NCBI GenBank assembly: GCA_003116995.1
Contig: BDSL01000030.1
Location: 558,001-622,000 of the forward strand
Source: Yamagishiella unicocca
Lineage: Eukaryota > Chlorophyta > Chlorophyceae > Chlamydomonadales > Volvocaceae
Direction: 5' to 3'
DNA: 64,000 nucleotides
Shown here: positions 1 through 11,705 of the stretch, one piece after another
Position numbering within the stretch: the first letter of the stretch is position 1
How the letters are laid out: each line of letters begins with the position of its first letter
The notes under the pieces: model-generated
What the model was told of the DNA's origin: nothing
Seen by the model: only the letters and a program-made list of their open reading frames with translations
The model's database searches: none
Position numbers and translations under genes: made by a program

Positions 1-3000
1 CCGCCAACCGCGCCGCTTGCGGCGCCACCGCTGTCGCCGTGGCTCCGGCGGCGCAAGCGGCGTTCACCGCCGCCATCACCGCCTTCTCGATCGGCCTCAG
101 CCTCAGCCTCAGCCTGGCCCGCCCCGGTGGGGTGCTCGGGCCCCCTGGCCGGGTGGGGGGGTGTTGATGACGCCACCATGTCCGACAGGCTGGGGAAGGA
201 AGGGAGATCCCACGACCCGCGCGCGGGGCTCGTGCGTCGCTGTGTGTCGCCACCAATGCTGACGTCAGCGTCGGGGGCCTGAGCGGCAGCCGCGGAAAAC
301 CCCGATCTGCCCCAGCCTCCTCCTCCTCCTCCGCCTCCACGCCCCGTGTTGATACCCGCCGCCGCTGCCACCGCTGCCGCCGCCGCCTGGGAGGGTGACG
401 ATAACACACCGCCACCTGGGTGCCTCCAGCCGCCGCCGCTGCTCCCAACCTCCGCAACATCCACGGCGCCGCCGCCGTGGCCGCTACCTTCGCTGCCGCT
501 GCTCCCAAGCCTCCTCGGTTGTAGCAGCGGTGGCAGCAGGGATTCGATACCGGACTCCGTCAGGCCGCGAGGGCGGCCCTCCACGCCGGGGGACTCGGGT
601 GCGGCGCCAGGCGACGATGGCGCCTGGTCGGCCCAGCGGACGCACCTGCCGCTCAGAGAGCCGCCGCCGCCGCCGCCGCCGTCACTCGTCGTCGACGCGA
701 TACGGCGGAGGCAGGAGGCCTTGCGGCTAAGGATCGGGCTAGACGGCACCGACAGGCGCCCCTCGGACCCGATACTGCCAGGTCCCACCTCGGGTCCGGC
801 GGCGCCTGACCGGACGTCGACGTGCTCCGCTGCATGTCGTACAGCCTCTGCCGTACGCGCCGCCTCGGGCACGGTCAGGCCCGAGTAGTGGAGCCCGCCG
901 GCGGCGGCGGCAGTGGCGGAGACCTCGTGGTGAAGGGCGGCGCCGGCTCGGTTGAGGCCCGGCGGCGGCGCCGCCGTATGGAGCGCTTGCGCCGCCGCCG
1001 CCACCGTGAAGGGGCCCGATGCCGCCGCCGCCGCCGCCGCTCCGGAGCCGCTGGGCCCTCCGAAACCGGCGGAGCTCAGTGCCCGGGCTTCCTCTGCAAT
1101 CCGCTCCGCCGCGACCTGCTCAGCCGCCATCGCCTCCGCCATGGAGTGCGCCACCGGCTCCGGCAGCACGGACAAGCCCTCGTCGCCGAAGGAAGCAGCA
1201 GCAGCAGCAGCAGCAGCCGAGCCTCCCCATCCTGCGCCGCCGCTGAGCTCACCCGGTGGCGGGACGTCTGGCTGGGGCACCAGCGGCGGCGCGACACGTC
1301 CTCCATGCTGGGCCGGCGGCGACAGACCAGTCGCCAGCGCCACCGACTCCAGGGTGGACGCCATGCCAACCGCAATCGCGTCAACGGCCGGCGCCGGCGC
1401 CACGGTGGTGGCGGCGGTGCCGTACGTGTCGACACCGCCGGGGGACTCTGCCAGGTGGTGCCCGCATGCGGCGCGGGCCGACAGCGGGGTTCCGCCGCCG
1501 CCGGGTGCGGGAGGTTGCCCTGGTGGTGCAGCTGCCAGCTGGTGGTGCGGCGGGTGCCCCGGCGGCTGCAGGTCGAGCACCTCAGCCACCTCAGGCTGCA
1601 GCTGCAGGTCGGAGGGGCGGTGAGCGGCGCTGCTGTCGACGGCGGCGGCGGACTCCAGAGCCACCTCCGCCAGCAGCGCCGCGCGCCGTACATGCGCGCC
1701 GGCGGCGGGGCCGGGGCCGGCGGAGGTGGCGGAGGTGGTGGAAGCGGCTCCGGCGGCGCGGTGGCGATCCTCGGGGGCCGCCAGCAAGCCGGCTGCGGTG
1801 GGTGGCAACACGAGGTATGGGGACGAAAGAAGTCGCAAGAAGAGGAAAGAAAGGGAAGGCAGGCAAGGCAATGGGGGGTGCATGGCCGGGTGGTATGGCG
1901 TAACGCATGGACGGAGGACATGCGGCATCCGGCTGGCCCCTTGGCCACGGACTGCAACGACCGACCCATGGTTCTTTGGGTGAAGACCCCGCAACCCGTG
2001 CAGCAACGTGGAAGCTGCTCCAACCGAAGTGGCTAACTGAGTGAGTTTGTGACTGACGGGATCTCTTGTCGTGTACAGCACCCACCTGCCGCCGCGGCCG
2101 CCGCAGCCACGTGGTCGTGACGGACCCGTGGGTCGGTGTCGCCTCCAGCTCCTGCGCAGAGCGGCGGCGGCAGCAATGGCGGGGAGCCAACACGGGCTCG
2201 ATCGCTGTACCTCACCTCGCCCCCTAGCCGCAGCGCCACCAACTCATCAGCCGCAAACCCCGCCTCGATCAATCAACTATCAGGCGACCCACTGGAGGAG
2301 GAACAGAGGACCCACTGGAACAGGCGACCCACTGGCTGACGAGCAGAACAGTGCCCAAACGACTCGCCTCCCTCTGCGCGCAGCAGCTCCACCGCTGACT
2401 CCGCCTGAGTCTCCTCCGCCTCCCGCACTAGAGGGTCGCCCGCCAGGTCCAGGCTGGGGCCGCGGCCCGCCGCCCCGCCACTCCCCCGCTGGGGAGCTGA
2501 GCCCCGCAGCGCCGAGTCCCGGTCCACAGTGGCGTCTGCGGCAGCAGCGGCAGCAGCGGCAGGAAGCAACGAGGTGCACAGCGACGCAGGGGTACAGGGG
2601 GTTGAGAGGAAACCCGTAGGTCGGCACACAAAAATATGATCCGTTTAAAAAACATTTGGAAGGCATGGGAAGGTCGTCCTCCCCGTCCTCCTCTTCACCA
2701 AACCACTATGACTGGCAAATTCATCTCCCAAGAACGCTCGCGCACTCGCTGCATCAGTCCTGGGAGTGAGCGGCCCCTCCCGCCCACAAACCAGCCCCCA
2801 CCTGCAACCCCATTCCACCTTCAACTTTTAGTTCCACAACTCCTCCAGCATGCATCTACAAACGTCTGTCCTAAACGTTACCTCTTTTGTACACGGGTTT
2901 TCCTTGCGACCCCACCTCACCCCATCCCACCCCCCCCGCCCCACCTCCACCTCATCGACCCCACCCCGCCCCCACCCCACCCCCCCCCACCCCCCCCAGC

Positions 3001-6000
3001 ATGCATCTCAAAACTTCTGTTTTTAAACGTTTTTTTCGGGCATCCACGGGCCTCCCTCGACCCCCCCCCCCCACCTGGGTGCGCCACCATCTCCGCCAGC
3101 TCCGCCGCGCGTCCCACCCCCTGGCCGCAGTGCACCAGCGCCGCCGCCACCACCGCGGCCCGGGCGGCCTCAGCACGGATCTCGGCCTGGAGGCGCCACC
3201 GACAACGGCAGGGGGGGGGAGAAGAGCGAGGAGTTGGGTAGGGGTGGCAGCAACGGCAGGAGCGAGGAGTAGGGTAGGGTCAGCTGATCCCTGCGAACAC
3301 GCAAGGGCCACAGCCCCTTTCCCTCCTGGACGCATCCCGCCCGCAATGCCCCCGTTAGGCAGCACCGCCCGCCCGTCCGCCCGCCCGCCCAGCATCACAG
3401 GCTCGCGGAGCAGCACTTCCCCCAGCCACAGCAGCAGCACAGCCACAGCAGCAGCGCCCCCAACCCCCTCTGGATATACCAGCGCCCGCTACCCCTCGCT
3501 GCCCAACACCGACCCCCCCCCCCGGCTTGTCGGCCGTGGATTCGCGGATTTCCTTCTACTCCCCACCCCACCCTCACTGCACCGCACCTCACCTGGTGCT
3601 GAGCCGCCACCAGCGCCCGGGGAACGACCTGTCCGTACACCGCCGTCAACTCCTCGCCGCCGCCGCCGCCGCCTCTCCCGCCGCCGCCGTCTCCCCGCTC
3701 CGCCCCTCCATCCTCCAAGCGCCAAGCTTCCTGCTGCCGCACCGCCCGTGCAGGTTGTGATGGCGCTCCGGAAGGGGACGCGGGTGCCGCCGGCCCCGCC
3801 GTCGCCGCCGCCGCCGCGGCGGTGGCGGCTGCCTCCGCAGCCGCCGTAGTGGCATCAGCAGCAGCAGGCCCGAAGTCGAAGGCGCGGTCCGCGTCCAGCG
3901 AGGACGGCGCGATGGAGATGACCGAGTCGGAGACTGCGGGGCATCGGGGTCCGGGATGCTGGCGCGCTAACAAGGCAGGAGCTGGGACGACACTTGGCGG
4001 CAGGGCGGAGAGGGCAGGCGAGGTACAGGGACTAGCAGTGGGGGCCGGTACGTGTGCGCCCCACTCCATGGACGGAGCCCGGAGGGGCACCGCGGCTGCT
4101 CAAGCAGCAGCGTGGGATTGGGAGGACAGCACGTAGCGGCTGCCGAGGAGGCGGCGGAGGGCGAGGGGTACCTCCCCAGCCCGCCGCATGCAGGGCCCCG
4201 CCCGCCGCCCTCCGCCGCCACCTCCTCGAAGTCACCCCGCCGCCATTGCCGCTGCTGCTGCGCCACCCGTTCCCTCTCGCCCCCAACCCCCTTTCGCCCC
4301 AACCCCCTTTCGCCCTCGGCCCTTACTTGGGGCCGGCTGGCTCCGTCGCCGCTGCAGATCAGCCATGATGGACCCCCAGCCGCCGCCGCTGATGGCGCCC
4401 ACACCCGAGATGACCCGGCCGCCGCTGATGGCGCTGATGGCATCACTGTCGCCGGCGGCGCCGGCGGCTGCGGCAGCAGCAGGAACCCCGTCTGCAGCCG
4501 CCAGGGCAGCCAGGGCGCCGGCAGTAGCACCTGGAGGCCCCCCATGGTGGCTGGGGTGCACGGCGGCGGCTACTGCGGTAAAGGGCAGCCTCATGCCGGC
4601 CGGCTCGTGCTGTCTGGCGCCGCCGCGCCGGGCCGAGTCGAAGTCGACCGTGCCTGTGGTCGGGGGAGGCGGAGGGAGGGCGGCCAGGCGTAAGCGGTGG
4701 CGGCGCACCTTGCACGCGGTCCGAGACATCGTGCACCCGGGGCTTCGGTGCGGTGGACGGACGCAGTTGCGCCGCCACTACGACTAGGTCACAAAGGAAA
4801 TTTCGCCCATACGGGGGCTAGCCAGGGTTTGGTTTCCCGCCCATCGCGAACTTCTTGCACCGTCAGTCCACCTCCGCGATATTGCGATGCGCACTTCGAT
4901 CTGGGTCAGAGGGCCACCTCATAGTGGCCCGTGGGCCCCCCATCGGGGCGAGCCAGCTACCCGGGGGTTACAAGTAAAGAACCGGTAACTCGACTGGGGT
5001 AATGTAGTTGGTGCATAGCCTTCATACCGGGGGGGGGGAGGGTATGGGTTTCCCGGTAGGCCGGGTGGGATCAGCGCCCTGCACCCCGACACCTGCCGCA
5101 CGCTGACCACCGCCTCCGGCCCAGGCGCATACTCCCATTACCCACACTATTTCTGCCCTCCATTTCCTATGTTGTGTAACCGGGTCTTGTCGCCATCCCC
5201 TACTGCCCACACTATGTGCTTATGTTACTGTGAGCTTGTGTTACCGCATCAGCCCACGCTCGCACCCGCGCCTCCTCTCGCTCACCCACCCCACCCACCC
5301 GGTGGGTCCAGCGCCGCCTCCGCTATGTTGGCGGCCCGAGGGACGGGCTCCCCCGCGTGAACCAGCGCGCCGGCCGCCGCCGCCGCCTGGGCCACCGTGT
5401 CGTGCATGCCGTACAGGAGGCCCACGTCACCAGCGGGGCCCAGCTCCGCCTCCACCGGCGGCCTCGCGGGATGCCGCGGGGGCCCTATGGCGGTCGGCGC
5501 TTCCGCCATGGTTGCAGACGTTGTCTCCAGGGGGGGCTCCAGCGGGCGGGCGGACTCCGACGATACCTGCGAGTCGTCTGCGCGGGATTGTTTGGGTTGG
5601 GGGGGAGTAAGGGTGCACAGAAGCGGATGTCGGCATTCAGCCGTTCAGAGGCGTTCGGCGGCGTTCGGCGGCGGGCCGCGTGCTCTTGAGTGCAGTTGGA
5701 ATGCGGGGCTCGGTGGGCGCAGGGGCAGCGGCAGCAGTGAGAGCAGTGACAGCAGTGGGCGGTGCGACGAGCTATGAGACGAGGCGGCGGTCCCTCATAT
5801 GTTACATACGCACCACCACCACCGCGGCCACGACCGCGGCCGCAACCGCAGCCGCCGGCAACGGACACACGTTGTCTCAGATTTCGTCGGCAAGTGCTAA
5901 TCCCGGAACCCCATGGGGGACTTCCGCGCCCCGGCCCTTCACCCCGGCGAGGCTGCTGCCGCTGTGAGGCTGGCCAGCTGGACGGGTGCGGCGCGGGACC

Positions 6001-6861
6001 ATGAGGGGCGGGACTGTGATGGCGGACGCTGCCGGCCCTCGGCCGCCCGCATCTGATTTGGGAGCTAACGTGAAGCCTGCCGTCACGCTCTGTCTGAGAA
6101 GGAGAAAAGAGCTGCAAGCCAGGAGGAAGCGCTCGCGGCGGCCCTGCTCGCTGGGTTAATGAACACGGCGCGGTTGCGCTGAGGCCCTTTGCGCATTCGG
6201 CGGGGGGTGCGCACACTCGGCCGCGGCCGCTTCCGCACCTGCCGGCGGGGCTCCCAGGTCTGATGCGGGCGGCCGGATGTCCTCCAGCGAGAACTCCTGC
6301 TCGCCCTCGCCCTTGAGAAAGGTCGGCAGCAACCGCGCGGGTTCGGCGACCCACGGGTCGCTGCGGGCCTCGGTCCCGGCAAAGCCTGAACGGGTGCGCG
6401 TGAGGGCAGTGCTGAGCCGTGGCACTGCCTGAATGCCAGTGAGCATAAAGCTGGGGCCTCGTGTATACATACATGAAGAGCGCGCGTTGGACGGCAGCGG
6501 CGCAGGCCGCCAATACTTTTGCTCGCGAAAAAAAGGCCACCGACGTCAGCACGGACGTCCCGCCCCGTCTCATTGTTTGAGTCCCTGGCCCTTCCTACTT
6601 ACTTGGATAACTCCGCACTTTGGGTGACAGCGCGGCTGCTGTGCCGCTTGGCTCTTGGGCCGCGGACGTGCTCAGGTCCGGAGTTGGAAGGTTACTCCGA
6701 CGACCGCTTTCCATAGCGGCCCGCGCGGCATCGGATTCGGGAAGGGACATGCCGGGGAGTGCCGCGAAGGGTGCGTGCCCTAGCCTGTTGGGACCCGTAG
6801 TCCGCGAGGGCAACCCTTCACAATCTTTACTTCTGTGGTTGTCTGGTCGCGATGCGTGCAC
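1..6861 (-). CDS. Ala-rich multi-exon protein of unknown function (C-terminus off left edge)
   Basis: Unrecognised protein, read as nine exons in transcript order: 6603-6861, 6239-6424, 5299-5577, 4327-4653, 3593-3933, 3075-3186, 2333-2535, 2086-2263 and 1792 to beyond base 1. Introns have GT donors (GTAAGT, GTGGGT, GTGAGG) and AG acceptors, and every junction joins in phase, giving about 1225 residues inside the window. The last exon stays open for 1.8 kb to the window edge. The protein alternates Ala-rich amphipathic stretches, such as AEIRAEAARAAVVAAAL at 3075-3186 and MAEAMAAEQVAAERIAEEA near 1100, with Gly/Pro linkers. A basic Ser cluster, LSRKASCLRRIAST (about 690-730), looks like a phosphorylation site. 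I see no signal peptide, membrane helix or catalytic motif. The start is uncertain: Met at 6861 or an internal Met in the same exon (MSLPESDAAR). Function is not inferred. Confidence 0.65.
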
Positions 6862-7887
6862 ATTTAAGTTTGTATGGGGACGCTATTATGAACGTATTGT
6901 TCTCGCTTTATGATTTACAGAGGCAGGGGTGCGCGCAGCACCAGTTGTACGGTGCGGTCGACCCAATCCAGACACCCATTGTCCGCTTGTATCCTGTCTT
7001 TCCTAACGTGCGTATGGGATCACCAGCAAACATCACACATCGCAACAGATGCACGCCGCTAATTCTCCCATCTCCCGTTCCGAAACGTCCAATAACATCG
7101 CAGGGCATATCGCTCGCGACTGGTGCGCGAAGGAAACGAGGCCGCGCCAGGGCCCACAGCCGGGCAACGCGCGACTAACGTTGCCAGCTGGGGCACGAGA
7201 CGGGACACGAGCGACGAAACAACCCAGAGGCGGCATGGGCCATTCACTCATACCGAAAAACAGCATGAAGCTATCGAACGCTAAGGCACACTTGCGGATT
7301 GGGTTCTTTGCTTTGCTCCTCGACCTGCGTACCACTCATCAAGTGTGGCACGGCAAAAGCCACCGCAGCAATATGCCGCCGCAGTATCCACGCAAGGCCC
7401 CTTCCTAATCAGCTGTCAGGACCATACTAGTCGCCAACGTAAACAGCAGTTGCCAGCTGCATGCATCTGCGACGGGGAGCGCGCCCCGTGAACACCTGCC
7501 GCTGCAGGACGCGTAGCAACATTTCCGTCTAAGTCACGTTATTTTTTCGAGCAGCAGACGCAAGATATTATTATCTCCTTGCGCCGTGCCACCGAATCAC
7601 ATACATTGAGGGATACCAGTTACGCCTCGGCTGTACAAACCATCCGCAGACGTGTGCTTATGCAGCATTGCAGACAGCAAGCGCTCCACCCCCAGCCGCC
7701 CTGTACGCCTCACATGCAGCCAGTCCCAGTCGCTCGCAACCCCGGTAGGTCACTTGGCCGCTGCCTACGCCTGCGGAAAAAACAAAACTGCAAAATCCAT
7801 CTATGCTGTCCCGAATACATCCTAACCACGACACCCCAAAGAACGTCGGTGCCGCTGCCTGGGAACTAACGCCGCCCAGTCCTTCAA
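6862..7887. other. Spacer between FTR1 and the Ala-rich gene
   Basis: About 1 kb on the 3' side of FTR1 and the 5' side of the next minus-strand gene. It should hold the FTR1 3' UTR and the downstream gene's promoter. On the minus strand TGTAA, the usual volvocine poly(A) signal, occurs at 6915-6919. Open frames on the plus strand here show no coding character or splice signals. Confidence 0.4.
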
Positions 7888-10155
7888 TCAGGATGCGGGC
7901 GGCTTGGTGGTGCCATCGGCGGCGGGTACACCGCCCTCGACAGTAGTCGTGACATCCTCAGTGGACACCGCGCAGCCTGTATCGGCAGCCGCCACCGCAC
8001 CTTCGACAGCAGCCGCGCTGCCTTCAGCCGCCGCCGCGGCACCCTCGCCTGCGGTCTGACCGCGCTCAGTTACAGCCGCGGCGCCCTCGCTGGCGCCCAC
8101 ATCAGCCGCCGTGCCGCCCTCGACAGCAGCCGCAGCACCGACCGCTGTGGGGTCGGTTATCGCGCAGCTGACCATCCCGGCCTCATAAGCGCCGCCCGGC
8201 AGAACCCGCTCCGCCGCCTCCATGGCCTCCGCCGAGTCGGCCTCCTCCTTCGCCAGCCTGGCCTGCTCCTCCGCCTCCTCCTCCGCCTGCCTCTTGGCCT
8301 CCTTCGCCAGCCTCCTCTGCTCGCGAGTGTACTTGTAGTCAGCGTCGAAGAGGGTGCCGCGCCAGTGCTTGAAACCAATGATGATGAAGATCAGGACCCA
8401 GTAGCTGACGTAGATGATGATCTCAACCGGCGTCCCCTTGTCCTGGTAGCCAAAGATGGCCCGCGCCAGTGCAAAGAAGCGCCGGCGGTTCTGCTCATCA
8501 GTCGGTTCGGTGCCCTTGGGGTCGAGGTCCGAGCAGCAGGCGCTCCAGTCGTACACGGGCAACATGTACCAGGGCCGCTCGTCCATCCAGACGGAGATCC
8601 CCCCGAAGGCACCCGCCTTCATGAGCGCGTCGGTGCCCAGATTGACCTGCCCGGCCGCGATGAAGAAGATGATGACCGCCATCCCAATGACGAGCCACTT
8701 GATGTGCTTGACCTGCTTGCCGGAGTAGTACAAGAAGATGCCGACCAGGCAGCCAGCCACAATGCCGACGAAGGCTGGCAGTGGAATTGCGGTCAGCTTC
8801 ACGTTGCCGAGGCCGCCCAAGAAGACGACCGACTCGATACCCTCGCGCACCACTGTGGTGAACACAAGGATAAAGATGTTGGTCATCTCCTTGCGGGTCG
8901 CCGGCGTCTGGTCGCACTGCTCCAGCTCCACCGCATCTGCGGCCACGATCGCGTTCGCTTCGACATCATCCGACGGGGCTGGTACGACAGCGTTAGAGGC
9001 GATGCCGTCCGCCTTCTTTGGGCAAGGTGCGGCGTCAGATCCCGAGCTGGAGGACAGGGCGCCCAACCCGGGTGACGTCAGGGAGCTGGACGGCTGCTGC
9101 TGCTGCTGGGACTTCAGCCCGTCGGGCTGCCCGCCGCTGTCGATCCTGCTGGTGGTGTCATCCGAGGTGCGAGTGGCATTCTCCGAGTCGGAGGCCGTTT
9201 CCCGGCCCTCCTTGGTAGCCGGGGGAGCGGATTCGTCGGTGCTGGTAGCGTCCGGGTCCGCAAGGGCGGCCTCGGGAATCTGCGGGGAAGGGGGGGAACG
9301 TGTTTTGAATGGCGGTCTGTCCCCGTGCACATGATACGCTGTGATGCCCACAAAATACCGGTCTTGCTAACGGCGAGTTCAGATTTTATTACTGATCCAG
9401 ACGCCCTCCCGGCCTGGCCACTAGCACTTCGTGTGTCCCAACCATGCCGCAGCCGCCTTTCCGCTCTGTAACTGGCATCAACCCTCCGCAACTTCAATCT
9501 TCTGGCCAGCACACTTTGCATCCCCCCGCGCCCCACCCGCCATGGTTTGCATGCTGCGCCCACGCTGCCCCTAATCCGGCGCACCTTTTTCGCCACTGCT
9601 GCCGCCAGCTTCCGCTTCCACTTGGCCTCCCAGCCCAGGAATCGTAGCATGGCGAAACCCAGAATGGTGATAAGGATGGCAGCGATCCATGAGATGATAC
9701 CCTTGAACCAGTCACGGCTCTTGCCCTTAAAGAGGTTGTCCTTTGCTGTGTAGTAAACAGCGATGAAGATTACACCAAAAATGATGCTCACACCGACACC
9801 AGCAGCGACACCGTACCATACTGCAGGGTAAGCACGAGAAGGAGGGAGTTGGGGGCCAGGACGCCATCCGTGGAGAGGGAGAGGGGGAAGCAACGTGGAA
9901 AGAGAGCAAGTCGCATCCATTGAATACGCTTGCGAAAATATAATTGACGGGAAATAAAGCGGCATAACCCAAACGCGAAACCCTGTCAGCGTGTGCAAGT
10001 TAACGGCGCACGGTAGCCATACCTGCCCGCTTCAACGCTGGCTTCGCTCGATTTAGAAACTGTAGCAACACACTGCAGATGATGGAAGCCTCGATAGTTT
10101 CTCTAAAAAGGATAAACAACGCTAGCACCGAAAAATACTCGTCAAACGACGCCAT
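7888..10155 (-). CDS. FTR1: High-affinity iron permease, FTR1 family
   Basis: Plasma-membrane Fe(III) permease that works with a multicopper ferroxidase in reductive iron uptake (family knowledge). Exons 10023-10155, 9585-9820 and 7888-9279 join in frame to 586 residues. Both diagnostic REXXE iron-binding motifs are present: RETIE at residues 18-22 in the first helix and REGIE at about 268-272. Hydrophobic segments follow the FTR1 pattern, including VGVSIIFGVIFIAVYY, WIAAILITILGFAMLRFLG, LVIGMAVIIFFIAAGQ and VSYWVLIFIIIGF. I chose Met 10155 because it leads directly into the first helix; an upstream in-frame Met at 10197 would add 14 residues. Two oddities: a loop of about 130 Ser/Thr/Gln/Asp-rich residues before the second REXXE, and a C-terminal tail of about 145 residues that is first Glu/Ala/Lys coiled-coil-like and then Ala/Gly/Val/Thr-rich. 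No ferroxidase gene is visible in the window. Confidence 0.93.
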
Positions 10156-11705
10156 GTCGAGCAAACAATACCCCCAGATCGCAGCGTTCTCTAGCAAGAA
10201 ATGCTATAGTATGACAATTATCTAATATTATCGTGCTGGTACTGGTGTGCAGGAGCGCCGCCGGTGGCTGTCGGTCACGGTGCAAGGGCTGCTTGCGCAG
10301 GTCCGAGTACAAGTGCGTTGCGCACGTTACACGTGAGGTAAATGCCAATATCTAATTTGTTTAACCAGTACGCGGCAATTGGTGAAGAGGCGTACGCGGC
10401 GAGGCGGCCTGGTTCGGCCGGTATCTCAAACACTGCTATCCTTTACACCTACTGGCACAACTAGCAGCACACACGTGCTGCAAGAATTGTTGACAACGAT
10501 TTTTTGTGTCTCGATTCGTGGCTGAACGTGCATGTCTTCGAAATGGGCGTGTGAATGGCACACGCCAAGCTCCGAGACCGCGCGTGAAGCGACAGGCACA
10601 GAGCTGGAGGGAGCGTGTCGTGCACGAACTGAGTGCGACTTGTTCTTAGCTTCCTCATACACGTTTTCTCAGAGAAACACTCGGTTCTGCTAGCATTTGC
10701 TTGCACGTACACTTGCGTCAGCGAAAGCTATTGTCCGTGCCGTTGAAATCATTTAGAATGGATCGAATTATGTTGATAACTGTGTATAAATGTAGAAGCA
10801 TCAGGGAAAGCGGCGTGGAGGCGTGAATTCCATTGGGGTGCGCAGCCACGGTGCGCAGTGCCGTCATTAACAGGCAAAATCTAATCGGTGTTTAGCCTAA
10901 ACAAAGGGAGAATATTGTCATTTGGGTGATCCTTAGCTATCTTATGAAGCGGAAGGGTGAAGGACGTTCAGCCCGTAGGCAGTTATGCACTAACCGACAA
11001 CGTGTGAGCGCAAGCCAAACGTCAGCAAACGAAAAGCTCGTGCACGCAAGGAATCATCCATAGAATCCTTTCGTGATGTTTTGCGGCGTCCAAAACCCCT
11101 TTTTATGTACCGGTATTGTCATGTCTGTCTCTATGTCTGACGGCATACGCTCTCCGCCTTTGTGAAGCACGTCCAACATCTGATTCATGCCTTGGCTCGT
11201 GTTGAAATGTTGTTCTGTCTGAGGTGAAACGTCCTCCGCTTTGGTTTGGCTAAGTCCTTATTATGAGCGGCAGCAGACACACATCGCCCTCAGAAAATGC
11301 TGTGCGCGCACAGGGAGGGGCATGTCAAGGCGCACCATCCTGCGAGAAGCGCAGTCCCGTTTTTTCATTTGCGCATCGTGGGCCGTTTCTTGGACAGGCA
11401 CGCGCACAGGCTGGCTGGGAAGGTCCCCTCGCTCTGCCCAGCTGCCCCGGCTCCCTGCCTTGTGTCACGCTGGCATGGACGCGACACGCCTTGAACGAAC
11501 ATATACCGCAGTTTACTGACACGTGCGTTACGCTACGTGCGTGAGCCAGCTTCCTGTAGTGAAACAGACTTTGGCAAGGGGCAGGGCGTGCAGCCCGTTG
11601 AGACTACGAACCCGGGCTCACCGCACCCACCCAACCCCAGCTGCACCCGAACCGTTCTGCGAGCATTAGTCAGAACTGAAACTGAACCTGCGAGAGCTTC
11701 CACCC
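10156..11705. promoter_or_regulatory. Divergent intergenic region between FTR1 and the NTR-like gene
   Basis: About 1.55 kb separates two divergent start codons, so it should hold both promoters. It is clearly less GC-rich than the flanking exons. CACACG at 10470-10475, inside a near-palindrome CAGCACACACGTGCTG, lies about 315 bp upstream of the FTR1 start and fits the loose iron-response consensus described for Chlamydomonas iron genes. The motif is short and could be chance. No gene is evident; the plus-strand frames near 11240-11540 lack coding character. Confidence 0.35.

Noticed and set aside
822..2036. A 404-codon plus-strand frame
   Set aside because: Arg/Gly/Ala-rich shadow of the minus-strand last exon, which reads through to the window edge with better protein character.
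2152..2215. A 64-bp intron (GTGAGG...GCGCAG) in the left-edge gene
   Set aside because: Splicing it leaves the next junction out of phase; reading through keeps the chain in frame, so it is treated as exon.
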